From Enterobacter ludwigii (GTDB lineage Bacteria; Pseudomonadota; Gammaproteobacteria; Enterobacterales; Enterobacteriaceae), in assembly GCA_023023105.1 (NCBI GenBank), contig CP083824.1, positions 3,658,001 to 3,722,000 of the forward strand: 64,000 bases of DNA. Direction: 5' to 3'. Made by a program: the position numbers and the translations under genes. A model generated the notes under the pieces. It was not told the origin of the DNA, made no database searches, and was given only the letters and a program-made list of their open reading frames with translations. Shown piece by piece: positions 37,743 through 48,383 of this stretch; position 1 is the stretch's first letter, and every line of letters starts with the position of its first letter.

Positions 37743-37964
37743 TTACAGCAACGGCGGAATGGTCGGCACCTGTGGTGCCTCGTCAATATCCTTCTGCGTC
37801 ATGCGAAATGCTTCTGGATAGTGATCCCGACTGGTACGGCGCAGCGGTTCAGTATCACGCCAGGTATACAGGCAATGCTGGCACTGATACACAGTCCAGA
37901 CCCCTTTCACGGGAGATGTCGCCATTACTTCAATGTGTTCATCGGCACAACGTGGACAAATCAT
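37743..37964 (-). CDS. ecdD: Hydroxyarylic acid decarboxylase subunit D
   Basis: Small accessory subunit of the three-gene non-oxidative hydroxyarylic acid decarboxylases (also called vdcD, bsdD or kpdD). The protein has 73 residues with two zinc-ribbon-like cysteine pairs (CPRCADEH and CQHCLYTW). It is needed for full activity of the decarboxylase in related systems. Third gene of the operon, ten bases after ecdC. The aromatic substrate cannot be read from sequence; 4-hydroxybenzoate or protocatechuate are likely by family. Confidence 0.9.
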   Translation of the reverse strand: MICPRCADEHIEVMATSPVKGVWTVYQCQHCLYTWRDTEPLRRTSRDHYPEAFRMTQKDIDEAPQVPTIPPLL

Positions 37965-37974
37965 CTTTTCCTCC

Positions 37975-39402
37975 TTATTGACGTGCAGCCAGCATCGCGG
38001 TCAGTTTTTCCGCCCAGGCTTTAGTTTCAGGTAAATCCTGTACCGGCTGGCTGTAGTGGCCACGGGTGTCCGGTGCAACTGGCGTCGTAGCATCAATAAT
38101 CAGCTTGTCGGTAATACCCGCCGGGCTCGAACCAGGGTCAAGTTCAAGCACTGACATGTTCGGCAACTGCACCAGATCACCGGCCGGGTTCACTTTCGAT
38201 GACAGCGCCCACATCACCTGTGGCAGGTTGAACGGATCGACATCCTCATCCACCATAATGACCATTTTCACGTAGCCCAGACCGTGCGGCGTGGTCATGG
38301 CACGTAAACCAACCGCACGAGCAAAACCGCCGTAGCGTTTTTTAGTAGAGATAATCGCCAACAGACCGTGGGTGTACATCGCGTTCACCGCCTGCACTTC
38401 CGGGAATTCCGCTTTTAGCTGCTGGTAGAGCGGCACGCAGGTGGCTGGCCCCATCAGATAGTCAATCTCGGTCCACGGCATGCCGAGGTAGAGGGATTCG
38501 AAAATCGGTTTGGTGCGGTATGAAACTTTATCAATACGCACCACTGTCATGTTACGGCCACCGGAATAGTGTCCGGTAAACTCACCAAACGGCCCTTCTA
38601 TCTCACGCTTGCGGCCTTCGATCACCCCTTCGAGGATCACTTCTGACCCCCACGGCACGTCGAAACCGGTCAGCGGTGCGGTAGCAATGGGATACGGGCT
38701 TTCACGCAGCGCGCCGGCCATTTCATACTCGGACTGATCGTATTTCAGCGGCGTGGCGCCCATCAGGGTGATGATCGGGTCGTTGCCCAGCGTAATCGCA
38801 ATTGGCAGATCTTCCCCGCGCTCTTCCGCTTTGTGCAGATGCAGAGCAATGTCGTGCATCGGTACCGGCTGCAGGCCCAGCTTGCGCTTGCCCTTCACTT
38901 CCATGCGGTAAATACCGACGTTTTGCTTGCCAAAATGATCGGGGTCCAGCGGATCGCGCGAGACAACGCAGGCTTTATCAAGATAAAAACCACCGTCACC
39001 GTCGTTCAGGCGAAACAGCGGCAGAATGTCGAACAGGTTAATGTCTTCACCGTCCACCGTATTCTGCGCCCAGGCCGGGTTAGCGCGGCGCTCCGGTGTG
39101 ACGGGGAATTTATCCCAGCGGCGGATAAACTCGTCGATCTGTTTTTTGACCGGGGTGTTCGCAGGCAGCCCCATCGAAATGGCGTGATTCTGCCAGGAGC
39201 CAATCGTATTCATCACGACACGGGCATCGGTAAACCCGCGAATCTTGTCGAACCACAGCGCGGGGGCACCGTCGCCAATACGTCCCGTTGCGTTGGCTGC
39301 CGCAGCCAGATCCGGCTCGGCGTTTACCTCTTCCTCAATTTTCAGCAGTTGCCCTTGCTCATCGAGCGCCTGCAGGAAGCTTCTCAAATCATCAAATGCC
39401 AT
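37975..39402 (-). CDS. ecdC: Hydroxyarylic acid decarboxylase catalytic subunit C (UbiD family)
   Basis: Prenyl-FMN-dependent decarboxylase of 475 residues that removes CO2 from phenolic acids such as 4-hydroxybenzoate. UbiD-family features include PFGEFTGHYSG (conserved Glu and Arg region) and YDQSEYEMAG. ATG 39402 (MAFDDLRSFLQ) follows GGAGAATAAAG. The frame remains open for another 28 codons upstream, but that sequence belongs to the upstream gene. It overlaps ecdB by 11 bases. E. coli K-12 lacks the operon here; some pathogenic E. coli and Klebsiella carry it. Confidence 0.93.
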   Translation of the reverse strand: MAFDDLRSFLQALDEQGQLLKIEEEVNAEPDLAAAANATGRIGDGAPALWFDKIRGFTDARVVMNTIGSWQNHAISMGLPANTPVKKQIDEFIRRWDKFPVTPERRANPAWAQNTVDGEDINLFDILPLFRLNDGDGGFYLDKACVVSRDPLDPDHFGKQNVGIYRMEVKGKRKLGLQPVPMHDIALHLHKAEERGEDLPIAITLGNDPIITLMGATPLKYDQSEYEMAGALRESPYPIATAPLTGFDVPWGSEVILEGVIEGRKREIEGPFGEFTGHYSGGRNMTVVRIDKVSYRTKPIFESLYLGMPWTEIDYLMGPATCVPLYQQLKAEFPEVQAVNAMYTHGLLAIISTKKRYGGFARAVGLRAMTTPHGLGYVKMVIMVDEDVDPFNLPQVMWALSSKVNPAGDLVQLPNMSVLELDPGSSPAGITDKLIIDATTPVAPDTRGHYSQPVQDLPETKAWAEKLTAMLAARQ

Positions 39403-39994
39403 CTTTATTCTCCTGTGAAAAATGTTTCGCCTCCTGCAACCCGTTCCAGCGGCGTGCCTTTTTATGCTCCAGACCAAACTGGTCAAGCGCGCGGGTCACA
39501 ATATGCTGGGTAATGTCATCGGCGGTTTGCGGGTGGTTGTAATACGCAGGCATGGGCGGCACCATCGCCACGCCCATGCGGGAAAGCGCAAGCATATTCT
39601 CCAGATGAACGGTGCTGAGCGGCGTTTCACGGGGAACCAGCACCAGCTTACGCCCCTCTTTCAGCACCACATCCGCCGCGCGTCCCACCAGCCCTTCGGC
39701 GTAGCCTGCGCGGATCCCCGCCAGCGTTTTCATGCTGCAGGGAATGACGATCATGCCGTCGGTGCGAAATGAGCCGGATGAGATGGTGGCGGCCTGGTCA
39801 GCCGGACTGTGGACAACGTCAGCCAGAGCAGCAACGTCCTGCGCGGTGTAAGGCGTTTCCAGCTCAATGGTGGTTTTTGCCCACTTCGACATAACCAGGT
39901 GGGTCTCCACCTCCGGAATCTCCCGCAAGGCCTGGAGTAGCGCCACGCCCAGCGGAGCGCCTGTCGCCCCTGTCATTCCCACGATCAATCTCAT
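39392..39994 (-). CDS. ecdB: Flavin prenyltransferase, decarboxylase subunit B (UbiX family)
   Basis: Makes the prenylated FMN cofactor required by subunit C. The protein has 200 residues of the UbiX/Pad1 fold. The N-terminal FMN-binding motif is IVGMTGATGAPLG, followed by SGSFRTDGMIVIPCSM and LVPRETPLSTVHLENM. First gene of the operon, divergent from a MarR-family regulator across 172 bases that contain two TCGTACACGA palindromes. Confidence 0.94.
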   Translation of the reverse strand: MRLIVGMTGATGAPLGVALLQALREIPEVETHLVMSKWAKTTIELETPYTAQDVAALADVVHSPADQAATISSGSFRTDGMIVIPCSMKTLAGIRAGYAEGLVGRAADVVLKEGRKLVLVPRETPLSTVHLENMLALSRMGVAMVPPMPAYYNHPQTADDITQHIVTRALDQFGLEHKKARRWNGLQEAKHFSQENKDGI

Positions 39995-40012
39995 TCAGCA
40001 CCTCAATTGTTT

Positions 40013-40028
40013 TGTTCGTACACGAACA
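40013..40028. promoter_or_regulatory. Perfect 7-2-7 palindrome upstream of ecdB
   Basis: TGTTCGT, AC, ACGAACA lies 19 bases before the ecdB start. A second copy of the TCGTACACGA core is at 40072-40081. It is likely an operator for the divergent MarR regulator. Confidence 0.7.
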
Positions 40029-40067
40029 TTAAAACTAAACTACTCCCGAACCATTTTCCTGACAAGA

Positions 40068-40083
40068 TCGTTCGTACACGATC
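40068..40083. promoter_or_regulatory. Second TCGTACACGA operator in the ecdB-marR gap
   Basis: TCGTTCGTACACGATC shares the TTCGTACACGA core with the site at 40013. The centres are 56 bases apart, suitable for two dimers controlling both divergent promoters. Confidence 0.65.
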
Positions 40084-40166
40084 ACACGAATCGCTAAAAA
40101 ATGCCGCGTTAAAATCCGGAGCAATAGCGGCTATCATAGTGGGAGATTTTTTCCGTCGGAGTGTTC

Positions 40167-40574
40167 ATGGAACTAAGAAAAGAGGCGTTCCACCTGTTAC
40201 GTCAGCTTTTTCAACAGCATACCGCGCAGTGGCAGCACGCCTTGCCGGAACTGACCAAGCCGCAGTATGCGGTCATGCGCTCAATTGCCGAGCATCCTGG
40301 CATTGAACAGGTGGCATTGACCGAAGTCGCGGTTAGCACAAAAGCGACGCTGGCAGAAATGCTAAGCCGCATGGAGGCGCGCGGGCTGGTCAAACGTGAA
40401 CTCGATCCTGCGGATAAGCGCCGCCGGTTTGTCTTCCTGACGCCAGAAGGAGAAGCCCTGCTTGCAGGCTGTAAACCGGTTGGCAATGAGGTGGATGAGG
40501 CGTTTTTAGGACGTCTAAACAAGGCCGAGCGGGAGCAGTTCTCTGCGCTCATCAAAAAGATGATGCACGATTAA
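40167..40574 (+). CDS. MarR-family regulator of the decarboxylase operon
   Basis: Winged-helix regulator of 135 residues. The recognition region is TEVAVSTKATLAEMLSRMEA, with the wing DPADKRRRFVFLTPEGE. ATG 40167 lies six bases after GGA; a GTG two codons upstream is possible but lacks a better site. Its divergence from ecdBCD and the paired palindromes between them suggest phenolic-acid-responsive repression, the common MarR arrangement. Its stop overlaps the opposing LysR gene by four bases. Confidence 0.88.
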   Translation: MELRKEAFHLLRQLFQQHTAQWQHALPELTKPQYAVMRSIAEHPGIEQVALTEVAVSTKATLAEMLSRMEARGLVKRELDPADKRRRFVFLTPEGEALLAGCKPVGNEVDEAFLGRLNKAEREQFSALIKKMMHD

Positions 40575-41458
40575 TTCACGCTGGTGCGCATAAAATCGAT
40601 AAAGCTGCGCACTTTTGCGGGTACATGCCGGGCATCAGGATAAACCGCGTAGATGCCCTGCCTCGCAAAGGTGTATCCCGGTAAAACCGACACCAGATTT
40701 CGCGCATCCAGTGCCTCACGCACCAGCCATTCCGGTAGTAACGCCACACCACTTCCTGCAAGAGCAAAGGCCATTAGCGCCTGCGCACTGTCCGCAAACA
40801 AACGCGGTGCTTTTTTAATCTCCAGCGTCTCTGATGCACCGCTGGCATCTTTTACCTGCCAGTGCAACGGCGAGGCCAGACGCTCGTGAACGAGCCAGTC
40901 AGCTTGTGCCAGATGTTCCAGCGATTCAATTGGATTTTTCGCCAGCCACTCGGGCGTCGCGACGGGCAGGATGGAGAAGTGCGAGATCGCAGCTGCGTGA
41001 TAGCGCGAGTCGGCGAGCGTCCCCAGCCGGATGGCGACATCAAAGCGCTCTGAAATTAGGTCGGCATGCAGCGACGACGAAACATGTCTTACGCGAAGAT
41101 CAGGATGCTGCTGGCTAAACCTGGCCAGCAAAGGAACCACGACCCTTGAGCCATACTCCGGTGTGGTCGTGATCCGCAATTCCCCCGTGAGCCCCCCATG
41201 ATTCGCGCGTACATCGTCCTGCAATTGCTCTGCATCCTTCAGAAGCGCGACGCTGCGTTGATGAAAAAGCGCACCTGCCTCGGTTAAGGTCAGACGTCGG
41301 GTGGAACGCAGCAACAGGGTGACGCCCAGCTCAGCTTCGAGCTGGCGGATATTGAAGCTAACCACGGCTTTTGTCAGCCCCATAGCGTCGGCTGCCGCAG
41401 TGAAACTGCCGGTATCAGCTACCGCTACAAACATCGCCGTCCGCTGTAAATTAATCAT
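40571..41458 (-). CDS. LysR-family transcriptional regulator
   Basis: The protein has 295 residues: an N-terminal helix-turn-helix (FTAAADAMGLTKAVVSFNIRQL) and a LysR effector domain (GELRITTTPEYGSRVVVPLL, DVAIRLGTL). It belongs to the large CrgA/DmlR-like subgroup. The chosen ATG gives MINLQRTAMFVAV; the open frame extends 30 codons further, across the intergenic palindrome, and is rejected. It is divergent from an MFS gene with a perfect 10-5-10 inverted repeat between them, so control of that transporter is likely. The inducer is unknown. Confidence 0.9.
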   Translation of the reverse strand: MINLQRTAMFVAVADTGSFTAAADAMGLTKAVVSFNIRQLEAELGVTLLLRSTRRLTLTEAGALFHQRSVALLKDAEQLQDDVRANHGGLTGELRITTTPEYGSRVVVPLLARFSQQHPDLRVRHVSSSLHADLISERFDVAIRLGTLADSRYHAAAISHFSILPVATPEWLAKNPIESLEHLAQADWLVHERLASPLHWQVKDASGASETLEIKKAPRLFADSAQALMAFALAGSGVALLPEWLVREALDARNLVSVLPGYTFARQGIYAVYPDARHVPAKVRSFIDFMRTSVN

Positions 41459-41470
41459 CGTCACTCTTTT

Positions 41471-41495
41471 TACTGTCAAAATGTGTTTGACAGTA
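41471..41495. promoter_or_regulatory. Perfect 10-5-10 inverted repeat between LysR and MFS genes
   Basis: Arms TACTGTCAAA and TTTGACAGTA surround ATGTG, 13 bases from the LysR start. The right arm contains TTGACA, a possible -35 for the MFS gene. The LysR protein probably binds here. Confidence 0.7.
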
Positions 41496-41566
41496 TATCT
41501 CGCTTTGTCGCATTTATCCGTACCTCCCGGGCCGCTACGATACGCCACCTCACGGGAGGAACCACC

Positions 41567-42775
41567 ATGACGTATCGCAGCAAAGTCGCCGTTGTTTATC
41601 TACTGGGCTTTTTTCTTGATTTGATCAACATGTTTATTGCCAGTGTCGCCTTTCCGGCAATAGCGCACACGTTTAACGCTACGCCTTCAACGCTAGCCTG
41701 GGTCAGTAACGGGTATATTGCCGGGTTGACGCTGGTGATCCCTTTTAGCACCGTGCTGACACGCCGCATCGGGCCAAAGCGCGTCATCCTGCTCTCGCTT
41801 TTACTGTTCAGCGCAACCTCTGTTGCCGCAGGCTTGTCTTCCTCACTGGGAAGCCTGATTGCCTGGCGAGTACTGCAGGGAGTGGGAGGAGGCTTATTGA
41901 TCCCCGTCGGACAAGCACTGACCTGGCAACAGTATAAGCCCCACGAGCGTGCCAGACTTTCTTCAGCGGTCATGCTGGTGGCGTTGCTTGCTCCCGCTTG
42001 CTCGCCTGCAATCGGGGGAGTTCTGGTGCAGATGCTAAGCTGGCGGTGGATATTTTTTGCCACCCTTCCCGTTGCGGTGGTGACGTTTATGTTGGCCTCC
42101 CTGTGGCTGAAACACGAAATGCCACCGATGAAAGCGACCAGGCTGTTAAATCTGCCTTTGCTGATGAACCCACTTCTGCGTTTTTCCATGCTGGTCTATT
42201 TATGTGTACCCGGCATGTTTATTGGGGTGAACGTAACGGGTATGTTTTATCTTCAGAACGAAGCGAACATGACGCCTGCCGAAACGGGAATGCTCATGCT
42301 GCCATGGTCTCTGGCATCATTCATGGCGATCACAGCGACGGACCGCTACTTTAACCGCATCGGTCCTCGGCCACTTATTGTCACGGGTTGCCTGCTGCAG
42401 GCGCTGGGCATTTTGCTGTTGCTCAGCGTCAACTCTGCCACAACAGCGCTGTTACCGACCGTTGCGTTTGTATTGATGGGAGCAGGAGGCAGTCTTTGCA
42501 GCAGCACGGCTCAGAGTAGTGCTTTTTTGACGACGCGCCGGGAAGAGATGCCGGATGCCAGCGCCCTGTGGAATCTTAATCGCCAGTTGAGCTTTTTTGC
42601 CGGAGCCCTGCTACTGGCACAGATGCTGAACCTGGCCCAGGTATATCTGACACCTCTCGCCGCGTGGCACGGGATGTTTATTTTTGCCGCAGGCATCACC
42701 TTATTGCCTGTACTGTATGCTTTTCGTCTTAACAATAAGCAGGTGCTAACACAACTGCGACAGGAGAATTCATGA
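41567..42775 (+). CDS. MFS transporter, drug/solute efflux type
   Basis: Major facilitator of 402 residues with about twelve helices. The motifs PFSTVLTRRIGPKRVIL (loop 2-3), WRVLQGVGGGLLIPVGQAL and LAPACSPAIGGVL are typical of the drug:H+ antiporter group. ATG 41567 follows GGGAGGA; the earlier in-frame start at 41483 lies in the palindrome. It overlaps the downstream NTF2-like gene by four bases. The substrate is unknown; the LysR neighbour suggests induction by a small molecule. Confidence 0.88.
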   Translation: MTYRSKVAVVYLLGFFLDLINMFIASVAFPAIAHTFNATPSTLAWVSNGYIAGLTLVIPFSTVLTRRIGPKRVILLSLLLFSATSVAAGLSSSLGSLIAWRVLQGVGGGLLIPVGQALTWQQYKPHERARLSSAVMLVALLAPACSPAIGGVLVQMLSWRWIFFATLPVAVVTFMLASLWLKHEMPPMKATRLLNLPLLMNPLLRFSMLVYLCVPGMFIGVNVTGMFYLQNEANMTPAETGMLMLPWSLASFMAITATDRYFNRIGPRPLIVTGCLLQALGILLLLSVNSATTALLPTVAFVLMGAGGSLCSSTAQSSAFLTTRREEMPDASALWNLNRQLSFFAGALLLAQMLNLAQVYLTPLAAWHGMFIFAAGITLLPVLYAFRLNNKQVLTQLRQENS

Positions 42776-43149
42776 CGCTTTTCGAACAAGAGATTATCGA
42801 CCTCCACATTGCGCTCGAAAGCTGGTTAGGTAATGGCGAAGGTGATATTGACGCACTGCTCGCCCGTTTCCGGCCTGATTTTTTGATGGTCCCGCCTGGG
42901 GGGACCCATATCGACTATGACGGTCTTGTCAGCTTTCTGGAAAAACAGCGCGGAAGCCGTCCCGGACTGAAGATCGTCGTCGATGAATTAACAACTCGAC
43001 AGACATGGAGCCACGGAGCGGTGCTTCACTACCGGGAGACGCAAACTCGTCCCGATCACCCGGTCAACGTGCGCTGGTCAACCGCCCTGCTTAATCTGGA
43101 AGGTGATTTGATCGCGTGGCGTTTGCTGCACGAAACAGCACAGCCGTAG
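42772..43149 (+). CDS. NTF2-like (SnoaL/DUF4440-type) protein
   Basis: The protein has 125 residues with the layout of a single NTF2-like fold: N-terminal helices (IIDLHIALESWLGN), then DALLARFRPDFLMVPPGG and a C-terminal beta sheet. Its ATGA overlaps the MFS stop, so translation is coupled. No catalytic residue can be assigned. It might bind or modify the compound exported by the MFS protein; this is inference. A strong bidirectional terminator follows. Confidence 0.75.
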   Translation: MTLFEQEIIDLHIALESWLGNGEGDIDALLARFRPDFLMVPPGGTHIDYDGLVSFLEKQRGSRPGLKIVVDELTTRQTWSHGAVLHYRETQTRPDHPVNVRWSTALLNLEGDLIAWRLLHETAQP

Positions 43150-43159
43150 AAAAAAAGAA

Positions 43160-43185
43160 AAAGGCCCGTCTCACGACGGGCCTTT
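43160..43185. terminator. Bidirectional terminator between the NTF2-like gene and rpoS
   Basis: Perfect 11-base arms AAAGGCCCGTC and GACGGGCCTTT around TCAC, with A-runs on one side and T-runs on the other. It serves the convergent rpoS and NTF2-like genes. Confidence 0.93.
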
Positions 43186-43202
43186 TTTTGACGAAAGGTT
43201 GC

Positions 43203-44195
43203 TTATTCGCGGAACAGCGCTTCGATATTCAGACCTTGCCCCTGCAGGATTTCACGCAGGCGGCGCAGACCTTCAACCTGAATCTGACGAACACGTTCAC
43301 GGGTCAGGCCAATTTCGCGGCCGACGTCTTCCAGTGTTGCAGCTTCATACCCCAGTAAACCGAAACGACGCGCCAGCACTTCACGCTGTTTGGCGTTCAG
43401 TTCGAACAGCCATTTGACGATGCTCTGTTTCATGTCATCGTCCTGCGTGGTGTCTTCCGGACCGTTGTCTTTTTCATCGGCCAGGATGTCCAGCAGCGCT
43501 TTTTCGGAGTCGCCACCCAGCGGGGTGTCAACCGAGGTAATGCGCTCGTTGAGACGCAGCATACGGCTTACGTCATCAACCGGTTTGTCGAGTTGTTCGG
43601 CAATTTCTTCTGCGCTTGGCTCGTGGTCCAGTTTATGGGACAACTCGCGCGCGGTGCGCAGATAAACGTTCAACTCTTTGACGATGTGAATCGGCAGGCG
43701 GATCGTACGGGTCTGGTTCATAATAGCCCGTTCGATGGTCTGACGAATCCACCAGGTCGCGTAGGTTGAGAAACGGAACCCGCGTTCCGGGTCAAACTTC
43801 TCAACTGCGCGGATGAGGCCTAAGTTGCCCTCTTCAATCAGATCCAGCAGAGCCAGACCACGATTGCCGTAACGACGGGCAATTTTCACGACCAGGCGCA
43901 AGTTACTTTCAATCATGCGACGGCGCGAGGCAACATCACCACGCAAAGCACGACGTGCGAAATAGACTTCTTCTTCGGCCGTTAACAGTGGGGAGTAACC
44001 AATCTCCCCAAGGTAAAGCTGAGTCGCGTCCAGTACACGCTGTGTGGCACCCTGCGATAACAGCTCTTCTTCAGCCAAATCGTTATCACTGGGTTCCTCT
44101 TCTACTAAGGCTTTTTCGTCAAAAGCCTCTACTCCGTTCTCATCAAATTCCGCGTCTTCATTTAAATCATGAACTTTCAGCGTATTCTGACTCAT
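43203..44195 (-). CDS. rpoS: RNA polymerase sigma factor RpoS
   Basis: Stationary-phase and general stress sigma factor of 330 residues, as in E. coli. Region 1.2-2 includes [20 protein letters not shown] and the -10 binding segment [17 protein letters not shown]. Region 4 ends with the helix-turn-helix [23 protein letters not shown] 44195 follows the known GGAGCCACCTT site. The MFS/NTF2 module and ecd operon lie downstream, as in related strains. In E. coli the main rpoS promoter is inside nlpD. Confidence 0.98.
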   Translation of the reverse strand: MSQNTLKVHDLNEDAEFDENGVEAFDEKALVEEEPSDNDLAEEELLSQGATQRVLDATQLYLGEIGYSPLLTAEEEVYFARRALRGDVASRRRMIESNLRLVVKIARRYGNRGLALLDLIEEGNLGLIRAVEKFDPERGFRFSTYATWWIRQTIERAIMNQTRTIRLPIHIVKELNVYLRTARELSHKLDHEPSAEEIAEQLDKPVDDVSRMLRLNERITSVDTPLGGDSEKALLDILADEKDNGPEDTTQDDDMKQSIVKWLFELNAKQREVLARRFGLLGYEAATLEDVGREIGLTRERVRQIQVEGLRRLREILQGQGLNIEALFRE

Positions 44196-44254
44196 AAGGT
44201 GGCTCCTACCCGTGATCCCTGAACGAGACACCCTGGCTGGCATGCCCCGTCAAA
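44196..44254 (-). promoter_or_regulatory. rpoS 5' leader with conserved ribosome binding site
   Basis: Between nlpD and rpoS the minus strand ends GGGATCACGGGTAGGAGCC directly before the start region, identical to the E. coli rpoS leader near the ribosome site. Upstream leader sequence differs more. In E. coli this leader folds to hide the ribosome site and is opened by small RNAs with Hfq; pairing partners cannot be confirmed here. Confidence 0.6.
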
Positions 44255-45379
44255 TTATCGCTGCGGCAAGTACTGCAGCGGGTTTACGGATTTCCCCTTG
44301 TAACGAATTTCAAAATGCAAGCGTGTAGAACTGGTTCCGGTGCTACCCATAGTAGCGATTTTTTGCCCCGCCTTAACTTCTTGTTGTTCCCGGACCAGCA
44401 TTGTGTCGTTATGGGCGTAGGCACTCAGGTAATCATCGTTATGTTTGATGATAATAAGATTACCGTAACCGCGCAGAGCGTTACCGGCATATACAACACG
44501 TCCATCTGCGGTCGCGATGATAGCCTGTCCCTTACTCCCTGCGATATCGATCCCTTTATTTCCACCTTCGGAGGAAGAGAAGTTTTCGATAACCTTGCCG
44601 TCAGTTGGCCAGCGCCATGTAGAAATTGGCGAACTGGACGTCATACTGCTGGCAGTCGGTTCAGTAGAGCTAACCACAGGTGCCGTCACGGGTGCTGTGA
44701 CAACAGTCGCAGTCCCTTTATTATTCGGCAACATTTTGTTAGCAGTCTGATCACCTGAATCCTCAGAATACGTAATTACAGGTTGTGAAGCAACCACTGT
44801 GGTGGATTTTTGTGCAGGCTTAACGCTGTTATTTTGTGCAGTCACATCGGCCGCAGAAACGGTGTTACCTGGCGTAAGTGGCTTGCCTGTGGCGTTGCCA
44901 ACCTGAAGCGTTTGGCCCACTTCCAGTCCATACGGCGCCTGAACGTTGTTACGCTGGGCGAGGTCACGGAAATCGTTCCCGGTAATCCACGCAATGTAGA
45001 ACAGCGTATCCCCGCGTTTCACGGTATAGGTACTGCCGCCGGTATAGCTGCCTTTAGGAATGTTCCCATACTGACGGTTATAAACTATGCGGCCATTTTG
45101 GGTCTGGACAGGTTGTTCAACTGGCTGAACCTGCATTGGCTGTGTAACAGGATGTTGCACAGGCTGAATTTGTGGTGTTTGCTGCGGCGCAGCAGTACCC
45201 ATTTTAGGTGGCGGCGTGATCAACATTCCGCTGGACGTGCTACCGGAGCCGCTGTTTCCGCCGACGGAACTGACGGGCGCAGGCGCGTTGTTAGAACTTG
45301 TACAGCCTGCCAGCCAAAGCGAAACCAGTGATAATGCCGCAACACGGCTGATGGTGAATTTAGGGCTTCCCGCGCTCAT
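44255..45379 (-). CDS. nlpD: Murein hydrolase activator NlpD
   Basis: Outer-membrane lipoprotein that activates amidase AmiC at the septum, 374 residues. The lipobox is LWLAGC (Cys about 26). A LysM domain ([17 protein letters not shown]) lies at about residues 115-160. A glutamine/proline-rich stretch precedes it and a serine/threonine-rich linker follows. The C-terminal M23/LytM domain ([14 protein letters not shown] [12 protein letters not shown], then [15 protein letters not shown]) lacks the full zinc-ligand set, as expected for an activator. Confidence 0.96.
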   Translation of the reverse strand: MSAGSPKFTISRVAALSLVSLWLAGCTSSNNAPAPVSSVGGNSGSGSTSSGMLITPPPKMGTAAPQQTPQIQPVQHPVTQPMQVQPVEQPVQTQNGRIVYNRQYGNIPKGSYTGGSTYTVKRGDTLFYIAWITGNDFRDLAQRNNVQAPYGLEVGQTLQVGNATGKPLTPGNTVSAADVTAQNNSVKPAQKSTTVVASQPVITYSEDSGDQTANKMLPNNKGTATVVTAPVTAPVVSSTEPTASSMTSSSPISTWRWPTDGKVIENFSSSEGGNKGIDIAGSKGQAIIATADGRVVYAGNALRGYGNLIIIKHNDDYLSAYAHNDTMLVREQQEVKAGQKIATMGSTGTSSTRLHFEIRYKGKSVNPLQYLPQR

Positions 45380-45495
45380 TTATCCCCCAGGAATGTGTTA
45401 ACTACCAGTGACTTAAAATTTACCGTGAAGGCACGACTCTTTCGCGCCACACCATACGCTGAATTTGCCTTAATAACCCTGGATAATTCCGAGTC

Positions 45496-46857
<1,362 letters not shown>

Positions 46858-46877
<20 letters not shown>

Positions 46878-47907
46878 AATCACCCGATGTGTTGATAAGT
46901 TCCCTGACAACACTGGTGGCAAAGCTACCTGCCGGCAGCCAGAAGCGTAACTCGACGGTTACGTCATCCCACCAGTTCCAGCTTAACTGCTGCGGATAGA
47001 GCAGCATCGCGCGGCGTGCTGCTTCGACTTTTTCTCGCACCAGCAATGATTGTAATTCTTGTGCATTCGCAACGGCAGACTGCTCCGCAGCCAGCGCATC
47101 GCCCTGCGTCCCCCACTCGCCCGTACCGGGCAACGCGGCGGTAATCATCAGCGTTTTGGCCTCCACGCGCGACTGAACATCGGCCATTTCTTCGGCCGTT
47201 GCCACAAACCAGCTTCCGCGTCCCGCTAATTGTAGCGCATCGCCAACAACAACTTGATTCGCGTCCGGTTTTTTCAGCCTTTCGCTCACAATCTGATTAA
47301 ACAACGCACTACGCGCCGCAGACAACCAAAAACTGCGTTTATTCCTGTCACGGACGGGCGCATCACTTTGTGCCCAGCGCAGCGCACCCTGCAGGTTGCT
47401 GCCGCCAATACCAAAGCGCTGAGCGCCAAAGTAGTTAGGCACGCCATCGGCGTTGATAGCAGCCAAACGCTTCTCGACGTCATCGCGGTTTGTGATTTCG
47501 CGTAGCACCAGCGTAAAATCGTTACCTTTCAAGGCGCCCAGACGCAATTTGCGTTTATGGCGGGCGTACTCCAGTACCTTACAGCCTTCAAGCTCAAATT
47601 TGCTTAAATCAGGCATCGTATTGCCGGGAACGCGTGCGCATAGCCACTGTTCAGTGACGGCGTGTTTATCTTTCTGGCCGGCAAAACTCACTTCACGAGC
47701 ATGAATTTTGAGGAATTTTGCCAGCGCATCGGCCACAAAGCGGGTATTGCAGCCATTTTTCAGAATGCGCACCAGGATATGTTCGCCTTCGCCATCGGGC
47801 GCGAACCCCAGATCCTCGACCACGAGGAAGTCTTCGGGGCTGGCTTTCAGCACCCCGTTCCCCTGCGGTTTACCGTGGAGGTATGTCAGATTGTCGAAGT
47901 CTGTCAT
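46858..47907 (-). CDS. truD: tRNA pseudouridine(13) synthase TruD
   Basis: Converts uridine 13 of tRNA-Glu to pseudouridine. The protein has 349 residues. The catalytic aspartate lies in [14 protein letters not shown], near residue 80; other TruD motifs are [15 protein letters not shown] and [16 protein letters not shown]. It overlaps ispF by four bases upstream and surE downstream, in a tightly packed operon. Confidence 0.97.
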
Positions 47908-48383
47908 GCGTTCGCCTTCATCAGCAACGCCACGGCTTCACAGGCAATCCCTTCGCCGCGGCCGGTAAAGCCCAGTTTCTCAGTGGTGGTTGCTTTGACA
48001 TTGACGTCATCCATATGGCAACCCAGATCTTCAGCAATAAACACGCGCATCTGAGGAATGTGCGGCAACATTTTTGGTGCCTGAGCGATGATCGTCACAT
48101 CGACGTTGCCCAGGGTGTAACCTTTGGCCTGAATACGACGCCAGGCTTCACGCAGCAACGCACGGCTATCCGCACCTTTGAAGGCCGGATCCGTGTCAGG
48201 AAATAGCTTGCCAATATCACCCAGCGCAGCAGCACCGAGTAATGCATCGGTTAAAGCATGTAATGCCACGTCGCCATCAGAATGCGCCAGCAACCCTTTT
48301 TCATAAGGAATGCGTACGCCGCCAATGATAATTGGGCCTTCTCCGCCAAAGGCGTGTACATCAAAACCGTGTCCAATTCGCAT
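47904..48383 (-). CDS. ispF: 2-C-methyl-D-erythritol 2,4-cyclodiphosphate synthase IspF
   Basis: Fifth step of the MEP isoprenoid pathway. The protein has 159 residues. The zinc ligands are seen in [11 protein letters not shown] and [18 protein letters not shown], with [11 protein letters not shown] following. It begins at the same base where the ispD stop ends (one-base overlap), which supports coupled translation with ispD. Confidence 0.98.
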   Translation of the reverse strand: MRIGHGFDVHAFGGEGPIIIGGVRIPYEKGLLAHSDGDVALHALTDALLGAAALGDIGKLFPDTDPAFKGADSRALLREAWRRIQAKGYTLGNVDVTIIAQAPKMLPHIPQMRVFIAEDLGCHMDDVNVKATTTEKLGFTGRGEGIACEAVALLMKANA

